From positions 174,222-229,179 of the forward strand of contig UBXM01000010.1 in NCBI GenBank assembly GCA_900469445.1: 54,958 bases of DNA, in the 5' to 3' direction. The translations under genes were made by a program, and so were the position numbers. Positions 1-8,423 of the stretch are shown here, piece by piece (position 1 is the stretch's first letter; every line of letters starts with the position of its first letter). The DNA comes from Hyphomicrobiales bacterium. Lineage in GTDB: Bacteria > Pseudomonadota > Alphaproteobacteria > Rhizobiales > Rhizobiaceae. Below the pieces are notes generated by a model that was given only the letters and a program-made list of their open reading frames with translations, was not told where the DNA came from and made no database searches.

Positions 1-20
1 CCCCGTTTTGACGGGGAGAA
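1..20. repeat. Partial RIME-like palindrome
   Basis: Bases 1-6 (ccccgt) pair with 11-16 (acgggg) around a 4-base loop and are followed by agaa. This is the right part of the palindrome that recurs complete at 104-129. It looks like one arm of a rhizobial intergenic mosaic element cut by the window edge. The repeat name is from memory of rhizobial genomes. Confidence 0.55.
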
Positions 21-103
21 AGACAATTGCGGCGATGCCGAATGCACGATCCATCCTTGCATCAGTGTCGCAAGGGAGATCGCGCAGGACCGTGCGGCAT
101 ATG

Positions 104-151
104 CCTTCTCCCCGTATGCGGGGAGAAGGTGGCGGCAGCCGGATGAGGGGC
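104..151. repeat. RIME-like palindromic intergenic repeat
   Basis: A perfect 11-bp stem (104-114 with 119-129) closes a tatg loop, and is followed by a tggcggcagccggatgaggg tail. This stem and tail are typical of the short palindromic repeats spread through Rhizobium and Sinorhizobium intergenic DNA (RIME-type). With the copy at 1-20 it probably makes one mosaic element of about 150 bases. No gene is convincing in 1-197. Confidence 0.65.
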
Positions 152-197
152 CGTCGCCGACCTTCGCCACGCGCGGTGCCAACAGCGGCCTGCGCTA

Positions 198-569
198 ATG
201 TGCCCATCGTGTTCGCCTTCAGATGGCAATGGGAGGAAGTCCGGTCAACGCCGCTCCCGCAACTGGCAAGGCCCGTTCCGCAAAACGCCTGGACGGCTCA
301 TCGGCATGGGCGTCATCCGCTTCTATCAATTGACGCTGTCCGGCTTTATCGGCAATTCCTGCCGGCATATCCCGACCTGTTCGGAATACGGTTATGAAGC
401 CTTTGCACGGCACGGTTTCTGGTCCGGTTTCTGGCTGACGCTGTTTCGGGTCGGCCGCTGCGGGCCGGGTGGAACCTCCGGGCTCGATCCGGTGCCGGAA
501 GCGCTTGAAACCGGAACCCGGCGCTGGATGCCGTGGCTGCTCTGGTATGCCGGACGAAAGGCCCGCTAA
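198..569 (+). CDS. yidD: Membrane protein insertion efficiency factor YidD
   Basis: YidD is a small membrane-associated protein that assists the Sec/YidC route of inner-membrane protein insertion. The 123-residue product carries the family core at about residues 38-98: [10 protein letters not shown], then [14 protein letters not shown] with Cys55 and Cys61, and RCGPGG with Cys88. The amphipathic start of the core and the Cys-rich centre are diagnostic. The ATG at 198 has no clear ribosome binding site. The stretch around [13 protein letters not shown] before the core resembles other rhizobial YidD proteins, so the long N-terminus is plausible, but a start nearer the core (Met37) cannot be excluded. 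It is usually beside rnpA/yidC in other phyla; here it sits alone just before thrS. Confidence 0.9.
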   Translation: MCPSCSPSDGNGRKSGQRRSRNWQGPFRKTPGRLIGMGVIRFYQLTLSGFIGNSCRHIPTCSEYGYEAFARHGFWSGFWLTLFRVGRCGPGGTSGLDPVPEALETGTRRWMPWLLWYAGRKAR

Positions 570-614
570 CCTTTACTCCGCAGCGATTTTTGACTATCAC
601 GCACGCGTTCGATG

Positions 615-646
615 CCGCGCCGGCAAAGCCGCTGCGGTCCTTTTTT
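615..646 (+). terminator. Hairpin plus T-run between yidD and thrS (terminator or attenuator)
   Basis: ccgc (615-618) and cggc (621-624) pair with gccg (628-631) and gcgg (634-637) around an aaa loop, with a 2x2 imperfect segment between. The stem is followed by tcc and a run of six T at 641-646. This has the form of an intrinsic terminator. It lies 43 bases before the thrS start, so it could end yidD transcription or attenuate thrS. Confidence 0.5.
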
Positions 647-688
647 GACCACCCGCATTCGTTGGCGGGACTGGACAGGAGAATTCAG

Positions 689-2707
689 ATGTCCGTTTCC
701 CTTACATTTCCCGATGGTTCCGTCCGCGCGTATGACGCGGGCACAACCGGCTTTGCCGTCGCCGAATCCATTTCCAAGTCGCTGGCCAAGAAGGCTGTGG
801 CGATCGCGCTCGATGGCGAGCTGCGCGACCTTTCCGATCCCGTCACTGACGGAAAGATCGAGATCGTCACGCGCACCGATCCGCGCGCGCTCGAACTGAT
901 CCGTCACGATGCCGCCCACGTCATGGCAGAGGCCGTGCAGGATCTGTGGCCCGGCACCCAGGTGACGATCGGCCCGGTCATCGAAAACGGCTTCTATTAC
1001 GACTTCAAGCGCGTCCATCCGGAAAGCCGCGAAGACTGGCCCTTCACGCCCGAAGATCTGCCCAAGATCGAAAAGAAGATGAAGGAGATCATTCAGAAAA
1101 ACGCCGCCTTCACCAAGGAAATCTGGTCCAGAGAAAAGGCCAAGGACGTGTTTGCCGACAAGGGCGAGGCCTACAAGGTCGAGCTGGTCGACATGATCCC
1201 CGAAGGCCAGGAGCTGAAGATCTACAATCAGGGCGGCTGGTTCGACCTCTGCCGCGGTCCGCATATGGCCTCGACGGGCCAGATCGGCACTGCCTTCAAG
1301 CTGATGAAGGTTGCCGGTGCATATTGGCGCGGCGATTCCACCAAGCCGATGCTGACGCGCATCTACGGCACGGCCTGGTCGACCCAGGAAGAGCTCGACC
1401 AGTATCTTCACGTTCTGGCCGAAGCCGAAAAGCGCGATCACCGCAAGCTCGGCCGCGAGATGGATCTCTTCCATTTCCAGGAAGAAGGTCCGGGCGTGGT
1501 CTTCTGGCACGGCAAGGGCTGGCGCATGTTCCAGACGCTGACGGCCTATATGCGCCGCCGCCTGGCCGGCACCTATGAAGAGGTCAACGCACCGCAGGTG
1601 CTCGATGCCTCGCTGTGGGAAACATCCGGTCACTGGGGCTGGTACCAGGAAAACATGTTCGCGGTAAAATCCGCCTATGCGTTTACTCATCCGAAGGACG
1701 AGGAAGCAGATAACCGCGTCTTCGCACTGAAGCCGATGAACTGCCCCGGCCACGTGCAGATCTTCAAGCATGGTCTGAAGTCCTATCGCGAACTGCCGAT
1801 TCGCCTTGCCGAATTCGGCCTCGTGCATCGCTATGAGGCATCCGGGGCTCTGCACGGCCTGATGCGCGTGCGTGGCTTCACGCAGGACGATGCGCACGTC
1901 TTCTGTACCGACGAGCAGCTGGCGGCCGAATGCCTGCGCATCAACGAGCTGATCCTGTCGGTCTACGAAGACTTCGGCTTCGAGGAAGTTGTGGTCAAGC
2001 TGTCGACCCGCCCTGAAAAGCGCGTTGGCACGGACGATCTTTGGGATCGCGCCGAAAGCGTGATGACGGACGTTTTGAAGACGATCGAGGAACAGTCGGG
2101 CGGCCGCATCAAAACCGGCATCCTGCCGGGCGAGGGCGCGTTCTACGGTCCGAAGTTCGAATATACGCTGAAGGACGCGATCGGCCGTGAATGGCAGTGC
2201 GGCACGACGCAGGTCGACTTCAACCTGCCGGAACGCTTCGGCGCCTTCTATATCGACCAGAACTCGGAAAAGACCCAGCCGGTGATGATCCACCGCGCCA
2301 TCTGCGGCTCGATGGAACGTTTCCTCGGCATCCTGATCGAGAACTTCGCCGGCCATATGCCGCTGTGGTTTGCGCCGACTCAGGTCGTTGTTGCCACGAT
2401 CACGTCCGATGCCGACGATTACGGTCGCGAGGTTGCCGAGCAGCTGCGCGAGGCAGGCCTGCAGGTCGAAACCGACTTCCGCAACGAAAAGATCAACTAC
2501 AAGGTCCGCGAGCACTCGGTTGCCAAGGTCCCGGTGATCATCGTCTGCGGCCGGCAGGAAGCCGAGCAGCGTTCGGTCAATATCCGTCGTCTCGGTTCGC
2601 AGGCTCAGACCGCGATGTCGCTCGACGAGGCGATCGCTTCGCTCGTCGACGAGGCGACGCCGCCGGACGTCAAGCGCCGCAAGGCCGCCCGGATCAAGGC
2701 AGCCTGA
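689..2707 (+). CDS. thrS: Threonyl-tRNA synthetase
   Basis: ThrRS charges tRNA-Thr with threonine and edits Ser-tRNA-Thr. The 672-residue protein has the full class II layout: TGS domain (about 1-62), the editing domain with an HxxxH motif (HDAAH, H73 and H77), the catalytic core with the motif 2 region, and a C-terminal anticodon-binding domain from about residue 570. The zinc-site Cys lies in MNCPGH (C352). The open frame extends upstream, but the ATG at 689 is chosen because it follows an AGGAG-type site (acaggagaattcag) and begins the TGS domain directly. A stable hairpin without a U-run follows the stop. The length is slightly above the E. coli enzyme (642 residues), as is common in alphaproteobacteria. 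Confidence 0.97.
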   Translation: MSVSLTFPDGSVRAYDAGTTGFAVAESISKSLAKKAVAIALDGELRDLSDPVTDGKIEIVTRTDPRALELIRHDAAHVMAEAVQDLWPGTQVTIGPVIENGFYYDFKRVHPESREDWPFTPEDLPKIEKKMKEIIQKNAAFTKEIWSREKAKDVFADKGEAYKVELVDMIPEGQELKIYNQGGWFDLCRGPHMASTGQIGTAFKLMKVAGAYWRGDSTKPMLTRIYGTAWSTQEELDQYLHVLAEAEKRDHRKLGREMDLFHFQEEGPGVVFWHGKGWRMFQTLTAYMRRRLAGTYEEVNAPQVLDASLWETSGHWGWYQENMFAVKSAYAFTHPKDEEADNRVFALKPMNCPGHVQIFKHGLKSYRELPIRLAEFGLVHRYEASGALHGLMRVRGFTQDDAHVFCTDEQLAAECLRINELILSVYEDFGFEEVVVKLSTRPEKRVGTDDLWDRAESVMTDVLKTIEEQSGGRIKTGILPGEGAFYGPKFEYTLKDAIGREWQCGTTQVDFNLPERFGAFYIDQNSEKTQPVMIHRAICGSMERFLGILIENFAGHMPLWFAPTQVVVATITSDADDYGREVAEQLREAGLQVETDFRNEKINYKVREHSVAKVPVIIVCGRQEAEQRSVNIRRLGSQAQTAMSLDEAIASLVDEATPPDVKRRKAARIKAA

Positions 2708-2720
2708 TCTCTTGACCATC

Positions 2721-2749
2721 GACAGCGCCCGTCATTCACGGGCGCTGTC
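2721..2749 (+). terminator. Hairpin downstream of thrS
   Basis: A perfect 12-bp stem (2721-2732 with 2738-2749) encloses a 5-base loop 13 bases after the thrS stop. The downstream bases are not T-rich (agaattctgtc), so this is a strong stem but not a textbook intrinsic terminator. It may protect the 3' end of the mRNA. Confidence 0.6.
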
Positions 2750-2816
2750 AGAATTCTGTCACTGATCTGAAATATTCTATCGTCGTCAACAATGGCGGAT
2801 GTTCCGCGGAGACCGA

Positions 2817-3701
2817 ATGCGCTTCAAGGAACTTTCCTACGCTAACGAGCGGGACCCCAAGCTGAAACGCTGGTTTATCCGCTCCATCGAAGGCCTCTCG
2901 GGCCGCGACCGTTACGCCCGCCTCTACGACATCTGGCGCACCGACATCGTCGGCAAGACCGATCGCGTGTTCGGCAAGATGCTCGACCTCATCGACGTCG
3001 AACTGGATGTGCAGGGCCAGTGGCTTCCAGCCATCGAAGAGGGGCGACCGCTCGTCATCGTCGCAAACCATCCTTTCGGCATTGGTGATGGGATCGCAAT
3101 TCTCGCCATGGCCGAGCAGCTCGGCCGGCCGTTCCGCGTTCTGATCAACAACGAATTGCTGAAAGTGCCTGAAATCGCACCTTATTCGCTGCCGGTTTCC
3201 TTCGAGGAAACCAAGGAGGCGCTGGCGATCAACATGCAGACCCGGCACGAATCGCTGAAGCTTCTCAAAGAAGGCGTGACGGTCATCATCTTCCCGGCCG
3301 GTGGTGTCGCCACGGCGAAAAAGGGATTTGGCGCAGCGGAAGATCTTCCCTGGAAGATTTTTGCGGCAAAGCTGGTGCAGTCCGCCAAGGCCGATGTCGT
3401 GCCGATCTATTTCGAAGGACAGAACGGCCCGCTTTTCCACATCGCCAGCAAACTGTCCCTGACGCTCAGGCTGTCGCTGCTGATCCGCGAATTCAAGCGG
3501 CTGTCCGGCAGCGCGATCCGCGCGCGGGCAGGTGCGATGATGACCTGGGAAGACCTCTCCGGCATCAAGGATCGCAAGGACCTGCTGGCAGTGCTTCACG
3601 ACGCGGTATTCTCGATGAGACCGGCAAAGCGCTCGCGGCTTGCCAAGTTCCAGGAAAAGAGACTGGCCGCGCGAGACGCGCTTCACAAAGAGGCCGCCTG
3701 A
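2817..3701 (+). CDS. Lysophospholipid acyltransferase family protein (PlsC/hemolysin-like)
   Basis: This looks like an acyl-ACP or acyl-CoA dependent acyltransferase acting on a lysolipid at the inner membrane. Near residue 85 it has IVANHPFGIGDG, the variant HPxGxxDG form of the acyltransferase catalytic block, and further on FPAGGVAT, which fits the substrate-binding motif of the PlsC family. The 294-residue length fits. An ATG at 2799 is in frame, but the one at 2817 has a GCGGAG site five bases upstream, so I prefer it. The gene is convergent with the cupin gene, whose stop codon is four bases away. The acceptor lipid cannot be named from sequence; it need not be OlsA, whose motif differs. 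Confidence 0.75.
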   Translation: MRFKELSYANERDPKLKRWFIRSIEGLSGRDRYARLYDIWRTDIVGKTDRVFGKMLDLIDVELDVQGQWLPAIEEGRPLVIVANHPFGIGDGIAILAMAEQLGRPFRVLINNELLKVPEIAPYSLPVSFEETKEALAINMQTRHESLKLLKEGVTVIIFPAGGVATAKKGFGAAEDLPWKIFAAKLVQSAKADVVPIYFEGQNGPLFHIASKLSLTLRLSLLIREFKRLSGSAIRARAGAMMTWEDLSGIKDRKDLLAVLHDAVFSMRPAKRSRLAKFQEKRLAARDALHKEAA

Positions 3702-3705
3702 TCGC

Positions 3706-4095
3706 TTAGTCCAGATCCGTCTGGATCCAGCGGGTCGAGTGATGAATATCGATCGTCTGCAGTCGCCCGGGACCAAGGTTTTCGAACCGGTGGGGAACGC
3801 CTGCTGGGCCGAGCACCGCTTCTCCCGCGCCAGCCTCGATCACGTCGTCGCCGACAAAGAACCTTGCTCTGCCCGCGATGATGATGAAGGTTTCGTCGTA
3901 AGGGTGGACATGCAGCTTGGGGCCTTGCCCCGGCGTGTCATTGCCATAGGCAAGCACAGTGACCGGTCCATTGAGGACCTCGCCGAAAAGAGCGCCGCGC
4001 CAGGCACCCTCCGCATCTGGATCAAAAACCACGCCCTTGGTTGCAGGGCGGCCATCGGGCACGATGGTTTCAGGATCGAAATCCTTGCGAGACAT
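3706..4095 (-). CDS. Cupin-domain protein
   Basis: A 129-residue single-domain cupin beta barrel. The first cupin motif is visible as GPKLHVHPYDETFIIIAG, giving HxH and E metal ligands, and the second as GPAGVPHRFEN with a third His. Such proteins bind Fe, Mn or Zn and act as small isomerases, dioxygenases or sensors; the substrate cannot be deduced. In-frame ATGs occur at 4128, 4101 and 4095. The one at 4095 (MSRKDFDPE) has AAGGGAAG at a good distance and is preferred. The gene ends four bases from the acyltransferase stop on the other strand. Confidence 0.75.
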   Translation of the reverse strand: MSRKDFDPETIVPDGRPATKGVVFDPDAEGAWRGALFGEVLNGPVTVLAYGNDTPGQGPKLHVHPYDETFIIIAGRARFFVGDDVIEAGAGEAVLGPAGVPHRFENLGPGRLQTIDIHHSTRWIQTDLD

Positions 4096-4243
4096 AGACA
4101 TCTTCCCTTGAAGCCGTGGTTGCTTCACTGTTTTGATGCCAGTCTAGGTGTAGTTGTAGCGACACGTCAAACGGATCGCGCCTCAGCAGAGGCAGGCCCG
4201 CGACAGATCGATTTCATAATGGACTGTCGAGAATAGCTTTCCG

Positions 4244-5236
4244 TCAGTCCTGCTGTTCGACCGCGGCCGTTTCGCCGGTATTGAGCGGATTGCGCATCAG
4301 CACTTCGACATCGGTGTTGCGGCCGGCCTTGACGCTGAATTCGCGCTGATAGGTCTTGTCCTTGTTGCGGGCGACGGCCAGATAGTCGCCTTCGGACAGG
4401 ACCATGGTCGAAAAGGCGCTGACGCTTTCGTTGACGACGTCGCCCGCTGCGGTCAGAACCGACCAGGCGGTATCGGCAATCGCTTCTCCGCCGGACTGCG
4501 AAACCAGCTTGAGGGTGATCTGGGCCGCCTTGTGCTGCATCACCGCCTGGGTGAGCTTGCCGGCCTCGACCTGGATGTCGGCGCGCACAACGGCGTTGAT
4601 GTCACCGTATTCCGAGACGATGTGATAGGTGCCGGCGTTCAGGCGTACGATCGTATTGGGTTTCACATCCGCCATGACAAGCGCGCGGTCGCCGTTTTCG
4701 CGCACTTCGGAAGAGTAGACCGAAAAGCTGAGCTGGTTCGGCGGAATGCGCTGGTCGGTCCCGGCAACCGCGTTCAATACGAAGCCACCGGCGTCGAGCA
4801 CCAGTGTCTGCTCCGACATATTGCCTTCGGCGGGAACAGTGAGCTTCTTGGTGATGCCGGCGCGGCCGAAGGCGACGTTGATGAAATAGTCGCCCGGCGC
4901 CAGCTGAAAATCGGCTGAACCACCGTCCGAGCTTGCCACGAGCGGCAGCTTGCCGTCTTCGCCGGCGATCGGGCTGAATACCCGCCAGGCAAGGCCTTCC
5001 TGCATCACTTCGCCGTTATTCGTCAGCTTGGCGGAAAAACGCACGTCCTTTGCAACGGCGCTCTGCGGCAGGATCGACGAAGGCGAGAAGGCGTTCAGCT
5101 TCGGCATCTTGGCGGAGCTGTCCAGCTGCTTAAAGCTCTTGAAGGCGTCTGCGTCCTGGGCATGGCTTGCCGCCGGCAAAAGAAGCAGAAATGCTTCCGC
5201 AAGGATTACGAGGCGCGCAAGGAGGATGCCTGACAT
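4244..5236 (-). CDS. Secreted protein with repeated beta-sandwich-like segments
   Basis: The 330-residue protein starts with a signal peptide (hydrophobic residues 5-24, likely cleavage after SHA near residue 26) and has no other membrane segment. The mature part shows four loosely repeated segments of about 70-80 residues ending in phrases such as LAPGDYFINVAF, LNAGTYHIVSEYG and LSEGDYLAVARNK. This G-x-Y pattern is typical of Ig-like or carboxypeptidase-regulatory-like beta sandwiches. The product is probably periplasmic or surface-exposed; I do not know a function. It is monocistronic, with its 5' end facing the nitroreductase gene across about 140 bases. No ribosome binding site is obvious before the ATG. 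Confidence 0.7.
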   Translation of the reverse strand: MSGILLARLVILAEAFLLLLPAASHAQDADAFKSFKQLDSSAKMPKLNAFSPSSILPQSAVAKDVRFSAKLTNNGEVMQEGLAWRVFSPIAGEDGKLPLVASSDGGSADFQLAPGDYFINVAFGRAGITKKLTVPAEGNMSEQTLVLDAGGFVLNAVAGTDQRIPPNQLSFSVYSSEVRENGDRALVMADVKPNTIVRLNAGTYHIVSEYGDINAVVRADIQVEAGKLTQAVMQHKAAQITLKLVSQSGGEAIADTAWSVLTAAGDVVNESVSAFSTMVLSEGDYLAVARNKDKTYQREFSVKAGRNTDVEVLMRNPLNTGETAAVEQQD

Positions 5237-5376
5237 TCGATGACCGGTTGACTCTTGTTTTTTCTCTGGCCACTTGAAACGTATGGGAAAGGCAAATTCA
5301 AGGCCTCATTCTACCACACCCCATCGAATGGACCATCAAATCCCCTGGCACCTGCCACGAAATGGAAGTTTCCGAC

Positions 5377-5949
5377 ATGAGCAATGACGTAAAGCTGATC
5401 GATTACCTGCGTGAACGCCACTCAACGCCCGTCGCGCAGATCAAGGGGCCCGGTCCGGATGCTTCCGAACTCGAAGAGATACTCACCTCCGCGACCAGGG
5501 TTCCCGATCACGGCAAGCTCGCGCCCTGGCGTCTGGTCGTTTATCGCGGCGATATCTGCAAGGCGCTCGGGGAGACGTTCCTCGAGATCGCGCTGCAGCA
5601 GAATGGCGAGATGACGGATGCCGCCAAAGATGCCGAACTCGCGCGTTTCACCCGCGCGCCGCTCGTCGTCGGCGTGATCAGCACGGCCGCGCCGCATGTC
5701 AAGATCCCGGAATGGGAGCAGGTTCTGTCTGCCGGCGCCGTCTGCCTCAACATGCTGATGGCCTGCGAAGCGCGCGGTTACGTCGCCAATTGGCGCACCG
5801 AATGGGTTGCCTATGACGACAAGGCGCTCAAGGCGCTTGGGGTCAACGACGGCGAGAAGGTAGCCGGCTTCATCCATATCGGTTCCAGCGACTTTGCGAC
5901 ACCGGACCGGCCACGCCCGCAGCTCGCCGATATCCTCACCTATGCCTGA
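5377..5949 (+). CDS. Nitroreductase family protein (YdjA-like)
   Basis: A compact FMN-dependent oxidoreductase of 190 residues. The N-terminal RHSTPVAQIKGPGPD and VPDHGKLAPWRLVV correspond to the FMN phosphate and flavin binding segments of the small YdjA/TdsD-type nitroreductases. GAVCLNMLMACEARGY is the central helix of the fold. An ATG at 5362 is also in frame, but the ATG at 5377 has GGAAG eight bases upstream and gives the usual N-terminus. The physiological substrate is unknown. The flavin reductase gene follows after 13 bases, so the two flavoproteins are probably co-transcribed. Confidence 0.85.
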   Translation: MSNDVKLIDYLRERHSTPVAQIKGPGPDASELEEILTSATRVPDHGKLAPWRLVVYRGDICKALGETFLEIALQQNGEMTDAAKDAELARFTRAPLVVGVISTAAPHVKIPEWEQVLSAGAVCLNMLMACEARGYVANWRTEWVAYDDKALKALGVNDGEKVAGFIHIGSSDFATPDRPRPQLADILTYA

Positions 5950-5962
5950 GATGGGGTGCCCG

Positions 5963-6568
5963 ATGTTCTACCGTACGGATACCAACGATCACGGCATGGC
6001 GCACGATCCCTTCAAGGCGATCGTGGCGCCGCGGCCGATCGGCTGGATCGGAACGAAGGGCAGGGACGGGTCGTTCAATCTGTCGCCCTATTCGTTTTTC
6101 AACATCGTGTCCGACAGCCCGAAACTGGTGATGTTTTCGTCCTCCGGGCGAAAACACAGCTTGAGGAATGCCGAGGAGACGGGCGTCTTCACGGCAAGCC
6201 TGGCAAGCCGTCATCTGGTGGATCACGTCAACGCGTCGTCGGCACCGGTCGATTACGGTGTGAGCGAGTTCGAGCTAGCCGGGCTGACCGCGGCAATGGG
6301 GCAGGTTATCGATGCGCCTTATGTGGCCGAGGCCTATGCGGCGCTGGAATGCCGGCTGACCGACATCATCCAGCCGAAGGGTCTGGACGGGAAAAAGTCG
6401 GAGGCCTTCATGGTTTTCGGCCAGGTGGTCGGCATCCATATCAGCGAGGCGATCATTCGCGACGGGCGAATCGCCATGGATCTGGCAAGGCCGATCGGCC
6501 GCATGGGCTATATGGATTATGCCGATGGCGGCGCGGATGTGTTCCAGCTGGCGCGTCCGGCGCGGTAA
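5963..6568 (+). CDS. Flavin reductase family protein (FMN-binding split barrel)
   Basis: The 201-residue protein belongs to the flavin-reductase-like split-barrel family (DIM6/NTAB). The key stretch is VAPRPIGWIGTKGRDGSFNL near residues 20-40, followed by SPYSFFNIVSDSPKLVMFS, which form the FMN-binding groove. It may supply reduced flavin or act as an oxidoreductase itself. In-frame ATGs at 5942 and 5951 would overlap or closely follow the nitroreductase stop; the ATG at 5963 has a G-rich site (ggggt) upstream and begins the conserved sequence. The pairing with the nitroreductase gene suggests a shared flavin-dependent task, not known in detail. Confidence 0.82.
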   Translation: MFYRTDTNDHGMAHDPFKAIVAPRPIGWIGTKGRDGSFNLSPYSFFNIVSDSPKLVMFSSSGRKHSLRNAEETGVFTASLASRHLVDHVNASSAPVDYGVSEFELAGLTAAMGQVIDAPYVAEAYAALECRLTDIIQPKGLDGKKSEAFMVFGQVVGIHISEAIIRDGRIAMDLARPIGRMGYMDYADGGADVFQLARPAR

Positions 6569-6680
6569 ATGGGGTGCGGGCATTGAGGTTAATGAACGTG
6601 GTGAACCAATATTAACCTTTTCAAATTAGCGTTCCGGATGTCGGGCCGTGCGGGCATCGGCAGGATTTCCGGGGCGCATT

Positions 6681-7808
6681 GTGATTGTACAGGCATTTCT
6701 ACGTTGGGCTGAAACAGCAAGGACCGGCGATCGGGCGCGGGCCGCGCGTGCGCTGGCAAGCGCCTTCATCCAGTCCGACCTCGGGCCTGAGGAACATCGC
6801 GCCGCCCTGATGGCGATGACCTATCTTCTGGATGATCCGTCGCCGAAGGTCAGGCTTGCGCTTGCCGAGGCCCTTGCATCTTCCAATGACGCGCCGCGCG
6901 CCATCATCATGTCGCTTGCCGAGGATCAGCCGGAAATCGCCTGCACGGTGATCGCCTGTTCGCCGGTCCTGCGCGATGCCGATCTGGTCGAACTTGCCGG
7001 TAGGGGTAGCTCGTTGATGCGGTCTCTCGTTGCGGCACGTCCGGCGCTCGGCTACAGCGCCGCGGCCGCGGTTGCGGAAGTAGGTGACGGGTCCGAGATC
7101 GTTCTTCTTCTGGAAAACGAAACAGCCTCGATCAGCCGCATTTCCCTGCGCCGCATGGCGGAGCGTTTCGGCCATCTGGCAGATGTGCGGCATCTGCTGC
7201 TCGAACGCGGCAATCTCCCGGCTGTCGCCCGGCATATGCTGGTTGCGCATGTGGCGGCAGCACTTGCCGGTTCGGATCTCGTGACGCGAACGATCGGCGC
7301 CAAGCGGATCGATGTCGTGACACGCGAATCAGGCGACGAAGCGGTCGTCGCGATTGCGGGGTCTATTGCCCAGGATGAAATCCCGGTTCTGGTCGAGCAT
7401 CTGAAGACGAGCGGGCGACTGACGCCGGCGCTTCTCATTCACGCGCTCTGCAGCGGCAAGGTCGATTTCTTTGCTTCTGCCATCGTGTCGCTCGTCAACC
7501 TTGAAGAGCGCCGGGTGCGCGCCATTCTGGCAACCGGCAGGGTCCACGCCGTCCGGGCACTATTCGAGGCTGCCGGAATCGGACGGGACATCGTCGCCGT
7601 CTTCGTCGAAGCGGTATTTCTCTGGCGTCGTGCTGCCGCCGGCAGCGGTATCGATACCTGCTATTTCACGCTTCTCGAGCAGTTCGAAGGCTCGCGTGGA
7701 GATGGCGGGGCAATCGGCCAATTGCTGGATATGGTCGATCTGCTTCATCGCGGCGAGATGCGCCGCAATGCCCGTTCCTACGCCGCGGATGTTTCGCTCG
7801 TCGCCTGA
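6681..7808 (+). CDS. DUF2336 domain-containing protein
   Basis: A 375-residue, Ala/Leu/Arg-rich, all-helical protein with no signal peptide. It shows a HEAT-like helical repeat pattern, for example LLDDPSPKVRLALAEALASS near residue 50, typical of the alphaproteobacterial DUF2336 family. The role is unknown; family members are presumed cytoplasmic scaffolds or regulators. The open frame reaches back to a GTG at 6648, but the GTG at 6681 follows gggg with five bases spacing and would give MIVQAFLRW, the usual family start. The start is therefore a judgement. A short hairpin with a T-run follows the stop. Confidence 0.75.
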   Translation: MIVQAFLRWAETARTGDRARAARALASAFIQSDLGPEEHRAALMAMTYLLDDPSPKVRLALAEALASSNDAPRAIIMSLAEDQPEIACTVIACSPVLRDADLVELAGRGSSLMRSLVAARPALGYSAAAAVAEVGDGSEIVLLLENETASISRISLRRMAERFGHLADVRHLLLERGNLPAVARHMLVAHVAAALAGSDLVTRTIGAKRIDVVTRESGDEAVVAIAGSIAQDEIPVLVEHLKTSGRLTPALLIHALCSGKVDFFASAIVSLVNLEERRVRAILATGRVHAVRALFEAAGIGRDIVAVFVEAVFLWRRAAAGSGIDTCYFTLLEQFEGSRGDGGAIGQLLDMVDLLHRGEMRRNARSYAADVSLVA

Positions 7809-7839
7809 TCGACTGGAGCACTTCGAATCGTTGCCGCAG

Positions 7840-7857
7840 AACCGCTATGCGGTTTTG
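7840..7857. terminator. Short hairpin with T-run between convergent genes
   Basis: aaccgc (7840-7845) pairs with gcggtt (7849-7854) around a tat loop, followed by tt. The A-rich/T-rich flanks allow it to work in both directions between the DUF2336 gene and the convergent gene at 7871-8344. It is short and only moderately strong. Confidence 0.4.
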
Positions 7858-7870
7858 GGCGCGACACGCG

Positions 7871-8344
7871 TCAGCGATCGAATTTTCGGGCAACCCAGGA
7901 ATAACCACCTTCCACGAGGCGTACCGGCTTAGTCATCAGCGTCTTGACGCCTTCGGTCGTCGGAAGCACGTTCCTGACGCGCTGGATGGCGCGCCCTGCC
8001 AGCGTTTCGGCCTCTTCCGGCGTCACTTCCGTCTGCGCAGTTGCCATGGTCCCGTTTTCTGGCGAGGCAGTGGCCGCAAGCCCGGCAGGCTGTTGGGCCG
8101 GCTCGGGCGAGGGGCGTGTCACGGGAATTGGTCCGGTTGCCGGCACGCCGGCAACTTCCGGATCCTGGCAGACGGCGATCAGAACCGGATAGGGCTGGTT
8201 TACATAGGTCGGCAGATGATCTTCAGAAACGGAATCGCACAAGGCGACCGTCGGCCAGCGCTCCTGGGCGGTTGCGATGTAATGGCAATCCGTCCCGCTG
8301 TCGTTACAGCCGAGAATGGTCATGACAACAAGGGCAGCGTTCAT
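7871..8344 (-). CDS. Conserved rhizobial hypothetical protein
   Basis: A 157-residue protein starting MNAALVVMTILGC at an ATG with CGGAG six bases upstream. The N-terminal hydrophobic stretch ends in a Cys, followed by Cys20, Cys39 and Cys59 in a roughly 60-residue folded part. A Pro/Ala-rich linker (about 65-105) leads to a charged C-terminus. The first 13 residues look a little like a lipoprotein signal but lack the usual positive charge, so export is uncertain. I have a memory of similar proteins across Rhizobiaceae but no function. It precedes the AI-2E family permease gene's 3' end on the same strand. Confidence 0.6.
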   Translation of the reverse strand: MNAALVVMTILGCNDSGTDCHYIATAQERWPTVALCDSVSEDHLPTYVNQPYPVLIAVCQDPEVAGVPATGPIPVTRPSPEPAQQPAGLAATASPENGTMATAQTEVTPEEAETLAGRAIQRVRNVLPTTEGVKTLMTKPVRLVEGGYSWVARKFDR

Positions 8345-8423
8345 TTCGATCTCCGATAGGCTCGACAACGCTTATGACGAAGATCATGGCCCGATGAAGG
8401 CTGGTCCAGCGCCGATCTTGTGT

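Noticed and set aside
566..2719. 717-residue open frame antisense to thrS
   Set aside because: Shadow of thrS; no domains and odd composition.
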